64,000 nt of DNA. Source: Dipteronia dyeriana (Eukaryota > Streptophyta > Magnoliopsida > Sapindales > Sapindaceae). This document shows positions 46,691 to 59,663 of the stretch, piece after piece. The position numbers and the translations under genes were made by a program. How positions within the stretch are numbered: the first letter of the stretch is position 1; each line of letters begins with the position of its first letter. A model generated the notes under the pieces. The model was given only the letters and a program-made list of their open reading frames with translations. It was not told where the DNA came from and did no database searches. The DNA is taken from contig CM065296.1 of assembly GCA_032871835.1 (NCBI GenBank), positions 11,858,001 to 11,922,000 on the forward strand, written 5' to 3'.

Positions 46691-49220
46691 GTTCCGTCTT
46701 CCGAGGTTGGAAATACAGCAGGAGCTGTGCGCTGTGCGCTGTGCGCATGCTATCACGAGCCGATGCTTGTTTGCCACGTGACCATTTATAACACGGTATT
46801 TTCTATTTTTTTCTGTCCATTATGCTCGAGGGTGGTTCTATTGCCACCGCAAAATATCTTCCTATACTCTTTTTTTTTTCTTATATCTATCTTTAAAAAT
46901 TAAAATTATTAATTTTACTTCCTATATCTTTTAAAATACTAAAATTATCATTTAAGTGTTTTTTTTTTTTTTTTTTTTCATTACACCATTTTTTTTCTCA
47001 TTCGATCCAATTTTCTCATTCATAGTTTCAGAATGTGTAAGAATAAATTTCAGATTTTTTAAGATGTTCTTATTGTTATTTTGATTTGACTTTATTTTAA
47101 ACATTTAATTAAACACTAAAAAATCATATAATCAAACGATGAAAAAAAAATGTGTTTTTAATTTTTAACAGAATCGGAGACCTTGTAAGTTGTTAGTTGC
47201 AGAAGTTCGTTGCAACAATATCTTCTTGGCTTCTTGGTCCTCTTGCATGAACTCTTATAAATACAACCTCAATTGAACAACAACAATAATTAAACAAACA
47301 ATAATACTACTCTATTTTTTTAACAATTTTTTCAATCACCAGATAAACCAATTTTTTCATTTAAATTTTGTTTATTTAAAAAATAAAAATCCATCCATTA
47401 AGTTTTTCAATAAATTAATAAGAATTTGTAGTTAAAATAAAGTGAGTAAGTGAGTTGTATTTTAGTTCCGTATAGACTTGATCTAGTTCTGCAACTGTTT
47501 TTTTTAAGTTCTATAAGACTACAACTGTAATAATTTTTTATTCAAACATAAAATAATAATAATAAATGAAAGTAAATATATCTGAATGCATTCATAATCA
47601 CAATCAATTTTTTATTCATCCATGACTATATGTGGAAAAAAAATAATCCGGTTTGATATTAAGTTTGATGAAGTATATATTATTAGGATTGGTGATAGAT
47701 TGGGTGCTTGATATATTGGGTGTATGAAGTAAATTTAATTTTCAATTATAAAACATTGTATTTTAATTAGTTAAATATAAGGATATTTTTTTTTAAAAAA
47801 AGTTTAATTAAACTATAAAGATAGAAAGATATTTTATGGGTTACAATAATACCTCCATTTCCGATTATAGTGATATATTTGATGTTTTAGATTCCAAAAA
47901 CATTACTTTGCCCAATTATATACATAAAAACACTTGATCGTGGTCTATATGAAACGGACTGCATACAAGGGTAAGAGAAACTTGTGTGGGAGGGTGCCGC
48001 GTGAAAGAGATAAGACTGTACAATGTAATCGTATTATATTACAAATTTTTAAATTTTCAAAATCTAATTTATGTTTTTAAAACAAATTACACTATACGTT
48101 ATAATTACATTGTTACACTGTCTCATCCAATTTTTTCCAGATCGTAAAAGTATTTTTCTCAATCGTAAAAAGTATTGGTAAAAGATAAATCATGTGTGTT
48201 AATATTTTACTCTATTAAAATTGAAGCTTCTAGAAAGAGAATGGTTGGATATACGTACACGTGTAAATACAAAATCAAGCCAAATGCATAACATTAATAT
48301 ATTATTTTAATTTTTTGGAGAAAAACTTACATAGTATTATCTTATTGCCGATTTGTAAGATCGTCTAATACAAATGTGACATTTGATAATATTAAATTAT
48401 AATTTTATATTTATAATATAAATAACACATTTACACAATAAGACTATCTCATTTAAGTTTTTCTCGTCTTTTCATAATCGTTAAATATTATACATCAAAG
48501 CACTTGATTGTGGGATACATGAAATATACGGCATACAAGGGTGAGGGAAATTTGTGTTGGATGGTGCCGCCACGTAAACGATAAAACTATCCAATATAAT
48601 TGTGTCATTATAAACTTTTAAAGTTTCAAATCTAATTTTTGTTTTCAAAACAAATTACACTATATGATAGAATTATATCGTCAGACTGTCCCACACAAAT
48701 TTGAAAATATTGGCTAACGATAAATGATACATGTCAATATTTTCTCTTTTGAAAATGGAAGCATCCGGAAAGAGAATGGTTGGATAGATGTACGCATGTA
48801 AATACAAAATCAAGCCACATGCATAAATTTAATATATAATTAAACCCAATAATGTATTAGGAAAAGATTTATTTGGTATCTTTTAAAGAAAAACTTACAT
48901 GTGAGACTGTCCACCGGTACAGATGTGATGTATGTCAATATTAAATTATAATTTTATAATTTTATAATTTTATAATAAATAACACACTTAAATTGGACAG
49001 TCTCATAAAATTACAATGAGACCGTTACATACAAATATTTCTCATCTTTTATAATAGGTAAGTATTATAAAAATCAATAATTGATTTCCAAGTGAGTAGG
49101 ATTCAGAATCTTGATGCAATAAAGTAGGCAAAGCTAACGCTAAATTTTACTTACACGTGTACTTTTTCTTTTTATATCCTTATCAGCGTCTCTCTCCCTT
49201 GGTCCCTCCGCAGCACATGC
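46691..49220. repeat. Intergenic, with duplicated ~350-bp repeat-derived segment
   Basis: A gtgcgct triplet repeat lies at 46724-46747 and a poly(T) run at 46960-46979. About 47932-48290 and 48502-48860 are related copies (cttgatcgtgg / cttgattgtgg, gcatacaagggt, aaagagaatggttggat). Between them, and again near 48890-49040, is a caca/tgtctcat-type sequence common in plant MITE-like DNA. No gene is seen. Confidence 0.6.
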
Positions 49221-49228
49221 TATAAATA
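49221..49228 (+). promoter_or_regulatory. Putative TATA box of the HPt gene
   Basis: tataaata lies 165 bases before the start codon. Motif-based prediction. Confidence 0.5.
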
Positions 49229-49385
49229 AATCGGTTTGCAATGGAGCAGAGCAGTATCACAATTTCAAAAACAATATACAAAGCAGAAATAATTTCACAA
49301 CCCACTTTTTTTTTTCCTTTATTGTTTTTTATTTGTCGTTTTATTCACATTTTGTTGACGTTTTGCCGCTTCTCCTAGAGAAATA

Positions 49386-49548
49386 ATGGACAGAAGTCAT
49401 CCGCAACACCAAGTCCTCCACATGAGGAGGTCCCTCTTTGATCAGGTTACTTTCATACATTTCACTCACTCTTCAAATAAAATGTTAATGGTTCTTGGCC
49501 TTCTTTGAAATCTCAAACTTAAATCCATGCAAAATGGTGAAGACTTCA

Positions 49549-49580
<32 letters not shown>

Positions 49581-51265
49581 TCTTTTAATCGTTACGATTT
49601 GAGATTTTAGAAAATAAAGATAAATGAACTCACAACCTAATTGATGTGAGTGAGTGAGTGTGTAGGGTATCCAACTAATTCAACTTTATACCGTTGTCGT
49701 GGGTATACCTTTACATGGGTGTCTAGGGCATACTATTAAATCTGGTTGATTTGGGTGTGGGTATATATGACATATTATTAAATCAATTTTGTGCTGGTTG
49801 ACATAGGTATGTAAGGTATATGACTAAATCAACTTTGTGTTAGTTGTTGTGACATGGATGTGTAGGATATACGACTAAATCAACTTTGTGCTAGTTGTCA
49901 TGGATATACCTTTACATGAGTGTGTATGATATACTATTACTATTAAATCAACTTTGTACTAGTTGATGTGGGTGGACAGAGCATACTACTAAATCAATTT
50001 TGTGTATGAAAAGTTAAATTGATAACTCATAATTTCATAAATTAAATCCCACCGATTCGTCCATCACCATCAAAGTTACTATTAAATCAACTTTGTACTA
50101 GCTGATATGAGTGTTTAGGGCATACTACTAAATCAACTTTATGATTGAAAAGTTAAATTAATAACTCATAATTTAATAAATTGAGTCCCACAAATTCGTC
50201 CATCACCATCAGAGTTACTGTTAAATCAACTTTATACTAGTTGATGTGGGTGCGTAGGGTATACTACTGAATCAACTTTATTCGTGAAAAGTTAAATTGA
50301 TAACTCATAATTTCATAAATCGAGACCCACTAACCCGTCCATCGCCATCACAGTTTGATGGTTCTTAATTAATCAATTGAAAAGGAAGAACATTTATTCT
50401 CGATTCTTTGTTATTTATTTTATTATTCTCTTTAATACATTTTCCAGTCTTTATATAGATTGATACTTGTCACTTGATGAAAAATAATTTTCTTTTAGAA
50501 AATCGCACATTCTTAAAAGACTGCATAGTGTGACAAAAATGTGATAGATAGTGTTACTGATTGTTGCAGGGTTACATTGATAAAGAGCAATTTATTCAGC
50601 TTGAGGAGTTGCAAGATGATGCTAATCCTAACTTTGCAGAGGAAATTGTAACCCTGTTTTATACTGATTCCGCCAGACTAATCCAGAACATAGAGCAGAT
50701 TCTGTGAGTAACATTTTTTTTTTCATGCATATTCATAGTCAAAACACTGTTGAGATGTTGAAGACCATGATGATGAGTTTTATTTATATCAAACTTTTTA
50801 GGGTCAATAGGCCTATTGATTTTGCTAGGCTGGATGATATATTGCATCAGTTCAAGGGTAGCAGCTCAAGGTAATAAGGCTTTTTATATAAAAGTTTAAT
50901 TAATGATTATGTTACGGAAAACATGTAGTGTCTCGTTTTTTTGTTTAGAAATGACACTAGTTATATGATGCTTATTATTTGGTTTGTAGCATTGGAGCTA
51001 AAAAGGTGAAGGAGGCATGTACACAATTGAGAGAATACTGTTGTGCTGAAAATGCTGAAGGGTAATTTTCTTTCGTTGTATATTAAACATGCGTGCACGT
51101 ATAAACAGGTTCTCGCTGTAATTTACCACATTTGAAGGGTACGATTTGATTTTGTGCTCTTTGTGTAGATGCACGAGGACTCTTCAACTAGTCAAGCAAG
51201 AGTATGCAGTCTTGAAGAGAAAACTTGAAACTTACTTTCAGGCATCTATCTCTCTTTATTTATAA
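49386..51265 (+). CDS. AHP4: Histidine-containing phosphotransfer protein (AHP)
   Basis: Relays phosphate from cytokinin receptor kinases to response regulators. Five coding exons: 49386-49445, 50570-50703, 50802-50870, 50990-51061, 51169-51265, giving 143 aa. The four-helix HPt fold is recognisable: LEELQDDANPNFAEEIV, FYTDSARLIQNI, then the phospho-acceptor His in HQFKGSSSSIGAKKVK and the C-terminal helix LVKQEYAVLKRKLETYF. The active His is present, so this is not an AHP6-type pseudo-HPt. HQFKGSS and the short end after YFQAS point to the AHP4 branch; that assignment is moderate. Exon 5 is read to the TAA at 51263-51265. The ~1.1-kb first intron is full of short tandem repeats. Confidence 0.92.
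49630..50345. repeat. Degenerate tandem repeats in AHP intron 1
   Basis: About ten copies of a ~60-75-base unit containing actaaatcaactttgt(g/a) ctagttg and ggtgtgtagggtatac. Longer higher-order copies include gaaaagttaaattgataactcataatt. An (AT)n microsatellite lies just before, at about 49551-49573. Confidence 0.85.
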
Positions 51266-52778
51266 GTGCATGTGCATATATATGTTCTGGACATTGAAAC
51301 ATATTAATGTTATTAGATTGGGACCAAATGTCCTATTTTATAGATTTTTGTATGTGCTTTGATACATTTTTTTTCCTTTCAGATGGTGAGGCGAGTTGGC
51401 TAAATTGAGTCTGCACGAGATTGCACATCTTGCTTTGATATTCACAAAGAACCTTCGTGACTAGCAATATGTGAATTCGTAGATATATGTTGGCAATATA
51501 GATAAATTCACTATTTTGAGTACAATAAAAGACTTCTCTTGTTTTCTTACTTAATTACTGTGTTCTAGTTATCTAAATCTTAATTGCTAATAATACAACT
51601 TCTGCTTTGGCTGCTCTATGGTTTTGATCCCATGTTGATGCAATGCAACTATGTTATTATTGTTAATTGTATCCAGTAATACGATGAAATCATCAGGAAT
51701 GCACACGAAAGTGGTCATCTGATCATTGCTCACTTTGCAGGAAGACTAATTAAATCACAAAATGAATTAATACTATTCTAAAACATATCTTGAAAAAGTT
51801 TTCTTCAAGGTATATTAATGTAGTACTAGATTATTTGTTGCATTCTCATAGTCATAGATAACATAGGTGGAGCAAAAGAGATAGATACCTTAAATCATTT
51901 GCAAAACAGTAGAGATATTTGGTTGGTTAGTTTGTTAGTAGACAAACTTGTGATGATTATAAAGATGAAGAAAAGAAGAAGAATAAAGCAAAAAGTTCTT
52001 AAAAGTGCTTCTCTCTCAAGTGAAATTGGGAAAATTTTTATCAGGGGAGGGTTGGATTGGGATCATATCTAAAGAGTGTAAGTGCGATGTGGGATCCACC
52101 ATTACACAGGTGAGAGCTTAGTGCATGCAAAAGAGTTGTCATGCTAATGATGATGATAAGTGTTCCAACTTTTTCATAATTCATTGAACTAGAGAGAAAA
52201 TTTTAGGCTTCTCCACCCACCCATGAAAATACAATAGTCAAAACATGCTTGGCATTGGCTGCAACTATGGATTTCCTTGAAAAATCTGTACAAAAAGTTG
52301 GCTAAATGTATATCAAATGTTGTGACAATATCGACTGCAAGTTAATTATAACCTGCTAGATTGATGAAACAGTTGTTTTATCTACTATAATGTTTTACTA
52401 GTCATGTGCCATTAACATAATAGAAACCATGTTCTAGACCCAAACAAAGGGTGTCAACTATCAAATGTCTCTGTCATGAATCATGATAAAGTTAGCGACT
52501 GCCAATTATATGTATGTGTTGTTGCTAGCGCGTGTTATACGTGTGTGAGCTTCTATTTTCTATTTCTAGACTAGTTTTGGGCAATGGAGTCTCCCAGAAT
52601 TTTCCTCTTGTTGGCCCATACACGGCCTCGTGCAGAAAAAAAAATAATTATGTGGAAACTTGAAACAGTGTAACCATTCACTGTATATCAACACTAGTTA
52701 GCTTTCCATTTCATTACAAGGTTGTTCTTCTCAGGGTTGTCTTTGTGTAACCTCTTGTGGGCCGTTAGTAGTGTTTGG

Positions 52779-52824
<46 letters not shown>

Positions 52825-53101
52825 GGAAAGTTTATAAGATATGTTGTAGTCTGGAGAGTGGGTGTATCACTAATAAACATATACGCGTTAGTGCTAGCTT
52901 TTATTGAGGCCACTTTGTCTTTTCAATCTTCTACTTTATTTCTCAAATGATTCCAATTTGTTTGTTCACTGATGAAGCATTTCTGACTTGGAACATTAAA
53001 AATTTTCATTCTTCTTATAATACCCCTCTCAAAGCTCATTTTATATATAATTTTTTAGCAAAATAAGTGTTACCTTCCAATCAAATTCGGTGTCATTTTC
53101 T
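51266..53101. other. Intergenic between AHP and Aux/IAA genes
   Basis: The AHP 3' UTR is probably at 51266-51560. The rest is AT-rich with a ~36-base poly(T) at 52780-52815. No gene is seen. The last ~100 bases hold a TATA-like ttatatataa at 53040-53049 upstream of the next gene. Confidence 0.45.
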
Positions 53102-54394
53102 ATGGAGAAGTATCCTCAATTGTTTAAAACAGAAGACAAAAGTTTGGAACTGAGACTTGGTCCTCCTGGAGAAGACCAGTCTCTGCTCTTATTTGGTTGC
53201 AACAAAAACAACAACAACAACAATAACAGTAGTCATGGAGCCAAAAGAGTATTTCAGGAAATAATGATGTCCGTAGCTGCTGGCAAGGCGGCAGAGAACT
53301 GCTCGAAGAGCTGTGGAGTGACAAAGGTACAACAACACTCAGATAAGAAGACATGTTCTAGTCCAGATGATACCGCAAATACAACTATCATCAATAGCTC
53401 CTGTAAAAGGTTATCATGCTTTTTCCTACTTTATATATATTCTCCATTCATTTGACAGAAAGTTCATAAAAAAAGCAAACTAGTGATTGGATTTAAGATT
53501 CCCACTAAATTTATTACTCTCTATTTCTCCTTTTTATTGATGGATTCATGCACTAGACTTCAAGCAGTTCGATTATGTTATCTCAAAACTCTGAAGAAAT
53601 GTTTTATTGAGTGGTTTTTATTTCATTTTCTGCTCCTCTGATTGTTTGTTTTGGTACAATCAGAACTGCTGCAATTGCCCCAGTAGTTGGGTGGCCTCCC
53701 ATCGGCTCGTTCAGGAAAAATGTTGCAAGCAAGCTAGCTCCAAACTCACCAAATGAAACTCCAAAGGAGGGGAGTGATGGAAAATCTCTAAGCTTCAAGA
53801 ACAACCAGCTGTTCATAAAGATCAGCATGGAAGGAGTTCCCATCGGAAGGAAAATAAATCTCAGTGTCTACGACAACTACGAGGAACTCTCCTTTGCCAT
53901 TGATGAACTCTTCAAAGATCTACTCGCAGGTGAAGGCTCCCTCCTAGTTTATGGAATCAGCCTATATTACTTCCATTTGTGTTTTCGTACACCAAGTGAA
54001 ACGTTTTCTTGGCTCAAATATGTTGTTATTGAATAGTTAATGGTTTCTAATTTTAGCTCAAAGAGATTCATGTGGGGATGGAAATGAAAGCAAGAAGGAG
54101 CAATCAAAAGAACTCTCAGGTTCCTTAGCCAAATGTGATGAATATACTCTAGTTTACGAGGACAACGAAGGAGACAGGATTCTTGTTGGTGATGTTCCAT
54201 GGCAGTAAGTAAATTCTATCTTTAAAAAAGTCTTTTGATTAGTACATGATCAATTCATCAATTTTCCACATCCAAATTGTTGACAAGTACAAATTTGTTG
54301 CAGCATGTTTGTGTCCACAGTGAAGAAGCTGCTGGTGTTGAAGACCTCTGAACTCTTAATCAACTCTATGGGCAAGAGAAGACCCCACACTTGA
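53102..54394 (+). CDS. Aux/IAA auxin-response repressor (IAA18/26/28-like)
   Basis: Nuclear repressor that binds ARF transcription factors and is degraded via TIR1/AFB when auxin is present. Four coding exons: 53102-53409, 53664-53929, 54057-54204, 54304-54394, giving 270 aa. Domain I contains the EAR motif LELRLG, and domain II the degron VVGWPPIGSFRKN at about residues 109-121. Domains III/IV form a PB1 fold with the basic patch in LFIKISMEGVPIGRKI and the acidic OPCA-like stretch EDNEGDRILVGDVPWHMF. Asn runs lie in exon 1 (AAC repeats). Intron positions match the family. The start ATG gives the EAR motif within the first 25 residues. The IAA26-like subgroup is suggested by the long domain I-II linker but not certain. 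Confidence 0.94.
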
Positions 54395-55440
54395 TTGTAC
54401 AGTGAAAATCACAAAGTTCAAGTTTCTGAGTGCAGTGATTTCTGTGGCATGAATGAATCTGGCATGGTTTTCTTTTAATGTAACATTTGCTTGATTTCCT
54501 CTCATTGACATATCTAGCTTTGGCCTTTTTTCTAGTATAACGTTTGTAAGTGGAAGTTGCTAGTTGCTATGATTGTATATAAAAAAAATATATATTTTAG
54601 TCTTATTGACTTTACTAAATTTAGTATTTATCATCCATGACCATGAAATTTGATCATGAACTCTCTCCATTTTCTCCTCCTATTCTCCACTTGATCATAT
54701 ACTGCTTGAATTGCTCCCCCAAGTTGACTTTTTGGTCCAATTTTGTTGGTGTTCAATTGATGTTAAAAGATTTCCCTTCATGAAGTTCAATAAACTGAAA
54801 ATGTACAAAACTTTAACAGAAGAAAGTAATTATGAGGTTCAATAATTAATAAAACTGTGCTTAGGAGACTTGCTAAGTAGGAAATCAAGGAAGTGCTTTT
54901 GTTTGGTAATGTGCTTCTTCAAAGAGCACTTGATAACTGATAAGTACTTTTTCCTTGCATGAAAAGAACCTTTTCCTTCCATTTTGATACCAATATTCAC
55001 AAAAACACACATGGGTATGCATAATTTGAGTGTGGATAATAAATAACGAGTTGATAGAATTATCTTCCTCTTAAAATTTAAGATTTCATAACAATAAATT
55101 TCGATGTTTCATACCGGTTAAGGACACATGATTCGTAGAAAGGAAGATATACTAAACTTGTAATAAGACAGTAAAGGTGATAAGCCTCTAATTTTCCACT
55201 CGATTGATAAAATTAACATGTTTTATTTAATAGATGGTCTAAGAACACAGAGATATTATTTATGGCTTAAGAAACAAATAATCTACAACATTAGTGGTCA
55301 ATAATATATAAACAATATGTGAGTAATTCTGTAAATACAATAAAGTTGAAGGTCACCTGCGTATAATACGCAAATTATTAGCGTGCTCATCACGTGCATC
55401 CAAAACGAAGAAAAATGAAAACCCTACTACGCATATTATT
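54395..55440. other. Intergenic between Aux/IAA and TIM17 genes
   Basis: Likely Aux/IAA 3' UTR to about 54560, then AT-rich sequence without recognisable genes or repeats. The TIM17 promoter is expected just before 55440. Confidence 0.4.
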
Positions 55441-55480
55441 TTTCTTCTTGTCTGATCGAAGCCGAGATTTTTTTTCACAG

Positions 55481-56351
55481 GTACGTTTCGAAATCGACTT
55501 TCTCTATTTTAATATTTTTACGAAACTGCAATAATTTTTCTTGTTCCGTTTGGTTGCAAAGAAATTGCGGGAAAATGAAAAAAATGTATTTTTTAGTGTT
55601 TACTTTCCCTGTTTTTTTTTGTTTTTGTTTTGTTATGTAAGCTAAAAACTAGATGCTAGGGTTTTATTATATTCTTAATTTGTGTGTTATATTTCTTGCT
55701 GATTTCTTAATATTGTTCTTCGATTCGAATTTCAACTCGACTGAAGAAGTGTGGATAACAAGTTTTTCTTTTTTCTTTTTGGGTTTTCTTTATAACTCGT
55801 CATTGTAAAATTAAATTCGCTAGCCTCTATTATATTTAGGGTTCTAGAGTTTGATATTGTATTATTGTGCTCGTGTTTTCGTAATTTTTTTCATTAAATA
55901 GACTTAGCTCATTTTAAGCTCCCTATTTTGAGTGATTGATGTGAGAATATTCATTTTTGGTAGAATTGTTTCATTATCATTTAATTATTGGATTTTGTTT
56001 TGATTGGGGATATATAACTTGCAATTGGCTTTGCGAATTGTATGTATGATTGTTTGGAAGATGTTATTTTTTTGAAAAAGATGGAACCTTTTCTTGAAGC
56101 TGATCGGAGTCTTCTTATTGATTATATTTGGGTTCGCAACTCAGTAGCTGTTAATATTTCATACGAATAATTAGATGATATCTGAGAAATTGTTTGAAAA
56201 ATAAGAGGCCACCTTGACTTGGTTGTTTGAAACACCGAAAACGTGGTTATAGTATAGGAATAGCCAATGTGTGAGTTAATGTTTTTGTATATTTTGAAGT
56301 AAATAAGTGGAAAGGTTTTAATTTTATGTTTTCATCTGTCCTTTCTTGTAG
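55481..56351 (+). other. Probable 5'-UTR intron of TIM17
   Basis: A good donor (cacag/gtacgt at 55481) and acceptor (ttcttgtag/ggg ending 56351) bracket a T-rich 871-base stretch upstream of the TIM17 start codon. A leader intron is common in plant genes. Unproven without transcripts. Confidence 0.5.
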
Positions 56352-56423
56352 GGGAGTTGGAAGACATTATTTTGCGGCAATATAGGTGTAAAAGCTTGCT
56401 AAATTTGTTTCCTTTCTTCATCT

Positions 56424-57092
56424 ATGGGGACCCCCGAAACCTCTCGAGAGCCTTGCCCTGACCGTATTCTTGATGATCTTGGTGGTGCATTTGGGATGGG
56501 TGCGGTTGGAGGTGCAGCCTTCCACTTCTTGAAAGGCACATATAACTCCCCTTCCGGTGCACGCTTAATGGGAGGCACTCAAGCAGTTCGCATGAATGCC
56601 CCTCGTGTTGGTGGCAGTTTTGCTGTGTGGGGTGGCCTCTTCTCCACTTTTGATTGCACAATGGTCTATGTCCGACAGAAAGAAGATCCATGGAACTCAA
56701 TCATAGCTGGTGCTGCCACTGGAGGGTTTCTTTCTATGCGTCAGGGACTTGGCGCTGCTTCTAGATCTGCAGTGTTTGGTGGGGTGTTGCTTGCTTTGAT
56801 AGAAGGAGCCGGGATTATGTTAAACAAGGTTCTTAGTGCGCCACAGAATGTCCCTATGATGGAAGAGCCGGTACCTAACTTGTCTGGTGTACCTGGATAT
56901 CCATCAATGGGGCAATATCCAGGTCAAGCACCGGCAGCAGTTGAGAGTCCATCATCATCATCGTCATCTTCTTCGTGGTTTGGAGGGTTTTTTGGTGGTA
57001 AAAAAGAGGAGACCGGGTCAAGCAATGGAAGCAAGACAGAGGTTCTGGAGAGCTTTGATGCTCCTCCAGTGCCATCATTCGAGTACAAGTGA
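56424..57092 (+). CDS. TIM17: Mitochondrial import inner-membrane translocase subunit TIM17
   Basis: Core subunit of the TIM23 presequence translocase. A single uninterrupted coding exon of 222 aa. The N-terminal ~140 residues form the Tim17/22/23 domain with Gly-rich membrane helices ([20 protein letters not shown] and later). The PRAT signature fits exactly: F-x10-R-x3-D-x6-AG-x3-G over WGGLF to ATGG (about residues 70-101). The C-terminal ~75 residues are a plant-type extension with a Ser run and [13 protein letters not shown]. The start ATG follows the 5'-UTR intron acceptor by about 70 bases. Confidence 0.95.
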   Translation: MGTPETSREPCPDRILDDLGGAFGMGAVGGAAFHFLKGTYNSPSGARLMGGTQAVRMNAPRVGGSFAVWGGLFSTFDCTMVYVRQKEDPWNSIIAGAATGGFLSMRQGLGAASRSAVFGGVLLALIEGAGIMLNKVLSAPQNVPMMEEPVPNLSGVPGYPSMGQYPGQAPAAVESPSSSSSSSSWFGGFFGGKKEETGSSNGSKTEVLESFDAPPVPSFEYK

Positions 57093-57946
57093 AATGAGCA
57101 GCTTTTTAAAGTCAATGTAGGCCAAAACATAAAATTTGCATTGTCACTATAGCCATGCTTTTCAATCAGTATCTCTCAACTCTTCTAACATGGTTTTTTA
57201 GGCTCTTCATTGTCAACCATGTACACCCTGCTATTATCATTACAGGAAATGAAATTTTTTGTTGCATTCTTTCACCCCACCTTATCCTGTTGTCTAGCAT
57301 TAGTGTTTGAATTTCATATGTTTGCAATTTCCAGGCATTGTTTGCTGATGTGACAGCAAACATTCTAAACTATTTGGATAATTGGATCTCTATAATTTTC
57401 ATTGCTCATTACTAGTTACTGTTTTGCGATTTTAGTTGGCATAATCAATGGGGCGGCTTGGCTAGTGTAACATGTTAGACGGCATTAGATAAATTCTTAT
57501 CGCAAATTTATAATAACCGGGGGACGTTTAGATGCATTTGCCAAGGGTGTACAAAGGTCGATTTGGGGCTGGCCAAAATTACTCCCTCATAATCCGTCGG
57601 GATCTCGGGCTTAACTAGCTAGGTTACTCGGGACATAAACTTGTAACCTCATAGTTAAGACTTAAGTCATAAACCTGAAGTTTAAGCTACACCGTTTGTT
57701 CTACTAAGAAGACCGCGCCATCTATAAATTTTGTGTACGTGTCAGTGTGTCACGATTCACAAATGAATAGGGTGACTCAGCTCCCTCCACATTCAAACAA
57801 AATATCGAATCTAAACCTTTAATACATGGGTGCTTATTTCATATAAGCATGAATAGTCAAGCATTATCAGTTGAATATGGATCGATGAAACACGTAATGT
57901 CATCTATAAATAGATAAACCCACCTCGTAAATGAAGTACACTCTCG
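57093..57946. other. Intergenic downstream of TIM17
   Basis: TIM17 3' UTR to about 57400. 57480-57780 resembles unclassified plant repeat sequence. No gene is seen. Confidence 0.4.
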
Positions 57947-59515
57947 AAAATTTATGTTAGTCCCTATTTTTTTTTTTTTATTCTTTTTTTTTTATAATTT
58001 ATTTATTCATTTTTTACTGGATTGATCCCTATGTTTTAAAAAATCGTTCAATTTCGTCATTCCGTTAGTTAAATTAAACGGTTCCAAAGGTATTTTAGTC
58101 TTTAAACATTAATGTGCCACGTGTCAACACACAAATAAATAGATATATATATATATTTAAAATTAAATTAATATAAAAATACATTTTTTTTAAAATAAAA
58201 GATCAATTACAAAATTATAAAAAAAATTAAAAAAGAAAAATTAAAAAATTAAAAAAATAAATATATCTCAATCTGGAACCTAAACCCAATCTCAGCAAAA
58301 ACACTTCGATTCCACAGACTGCCTTGAACAATTTGAAACATTCGCTTCTCTTCGTCGCCGACACCCCTTTACCAGAATCTGAAACCCTAGGCAGTGATTC
58401 CTCCACCTCCTCCACCTCATCGTATTGTGCTTTATCATCATCATCATCATTATCAGTAGTATATGTGAAGTCGTCGTCGTCTATATCATCTTCTTCATCG
58501 TCGAGAAATCGATCGCTCGCAATTTCGAGTTCTGCCTTAAACCTGAACCGAACCTAAACATGAACCAAACCCAGAACCCCACCATCAAACGACCCTAGCT
58601 CTCGTATCTATTCCTCACCCACTTCGACTGGAATTCTGTTCTAGATAGTGTCGTCAATGGGGTTTCGTTAATTGCTTGGCCACTTTATGCGGAGTGAAGG
58701 ATGAATGCGGGGATGTTGAGGCGGACATTGAATTGGAATTGAGACCGAAACAGAGTGAAAATTGGTTGCTAGGTAGAGACAAAATTGCTAGTGTATTAAG
58801 GTCGAAGTGGAGGAGATGAATTGAGGATTTGATTTGGGTGATCGAAGTGAAAGAGATAAAAAAGGGATTTGATTTGGGTGTCGTTTTGGTAAGAAATTAG
58901 AGAGATAAGACTTGAATCTAGTGTTGAGAAAAGAGAAGAACCTGATCTGTGAATGAGGGAATCGAGAGAGGAATCTGTTATGCTTGAGTGTTTGAGTGAA
59001 AATGAGTCGTTATATTGTGGTGTTTGTGAGATTAATTTGCTCTGTATCTGCAGGTTGTGAAGTGAAGATATTTTGAAAAAATTGTAGAAGGCAAGAAGAA
59101 GAAGAAGATAGAACCGATTGAAGAGGAAGTACAAAGATTGAAGATAAAGAGCTGGAGATGTTGGTGGAGATCAATCTCCAGATTAGATCTCCACCGTTCA
59201 TCAATCATAATGGACGGTGGAGAACCAATCTGGCAATTGGATCTTCACATTTTTTTTTTAAATTTTTTGTTTTTTTTTAAATTTTTCAGTTTTTGCTTTT
59301 TAAGAAAATAAAAGTTTTCTTTTTATTTTGGAGTGAAGGGTAAAAAGGTCAATTGGAATTTTTTATGTCTGTTTACAGTCAAAATTCTGGCCAGAAGGAC
59401 CAAAATGAGTGATTTTGAAAAATATAGGGATCAAAACGGTAAAAATTGGATAAGTGAGTAAAAAAAAGAATTCAAAAAAACATAGGGACTAAATCAATAA
59501 TACCCTAAAATTTAT
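57947..59515. mobile_element. MULE-type DNA transposon with 9-bp target duplication
   Basis: The element 57956-59506 (1551 bp) is flanked by exact copies of aaaatttat (57947-57955 and 59507-59515). The ends are imperfect terminal inverted repeats of ~100 bases. The left end (ttagtccctat, then gatccctatgtttt) matches the right end read on minus (ttagtccctatg, then gatccctatattttt); the right end has ~14 extra outermost bases. A 9-bp duplication with long TIRs is characteristic of Mutator-like elements. No transposase is encoded, so it is non-autonomous. The interior includes Ser-rich frames (58324-58557) that could be captured gene sequence. Confidence 0.85.
59188..59223. repeat. Hairpin inside the MULE
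   Basis: tctccaccgttcat and atggacggtggaga pair around a short loop, near the right TIR. Confidence 0.85.
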
Positions 59516-59663
59516 TGCTCTTTAACTTTTTAGACTTTTTATCTTTTTATAGTCGATATTGGTTTGGACGTCGGAGCATAAATGACGCCCATAGTTGGTA
59601 CTCCTAACCCGTTTTTCTTTCTTAAACGTATCCCTCAGACTAGCCATTGTCTCGACTCCCAAC

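Noticed and set aside
53124..53354. A minus-strand frame opposite Aux/IAA exon 1
   Set aside because: It is a shadow of the coding exon, driven by the Asn-codon repeat.
56422..56700. Minus- and plus-strand frames overlapping TIM17
   Set aside because: Shadows of the TIM17 coding sequence; the TIM17 frame has a full family match.
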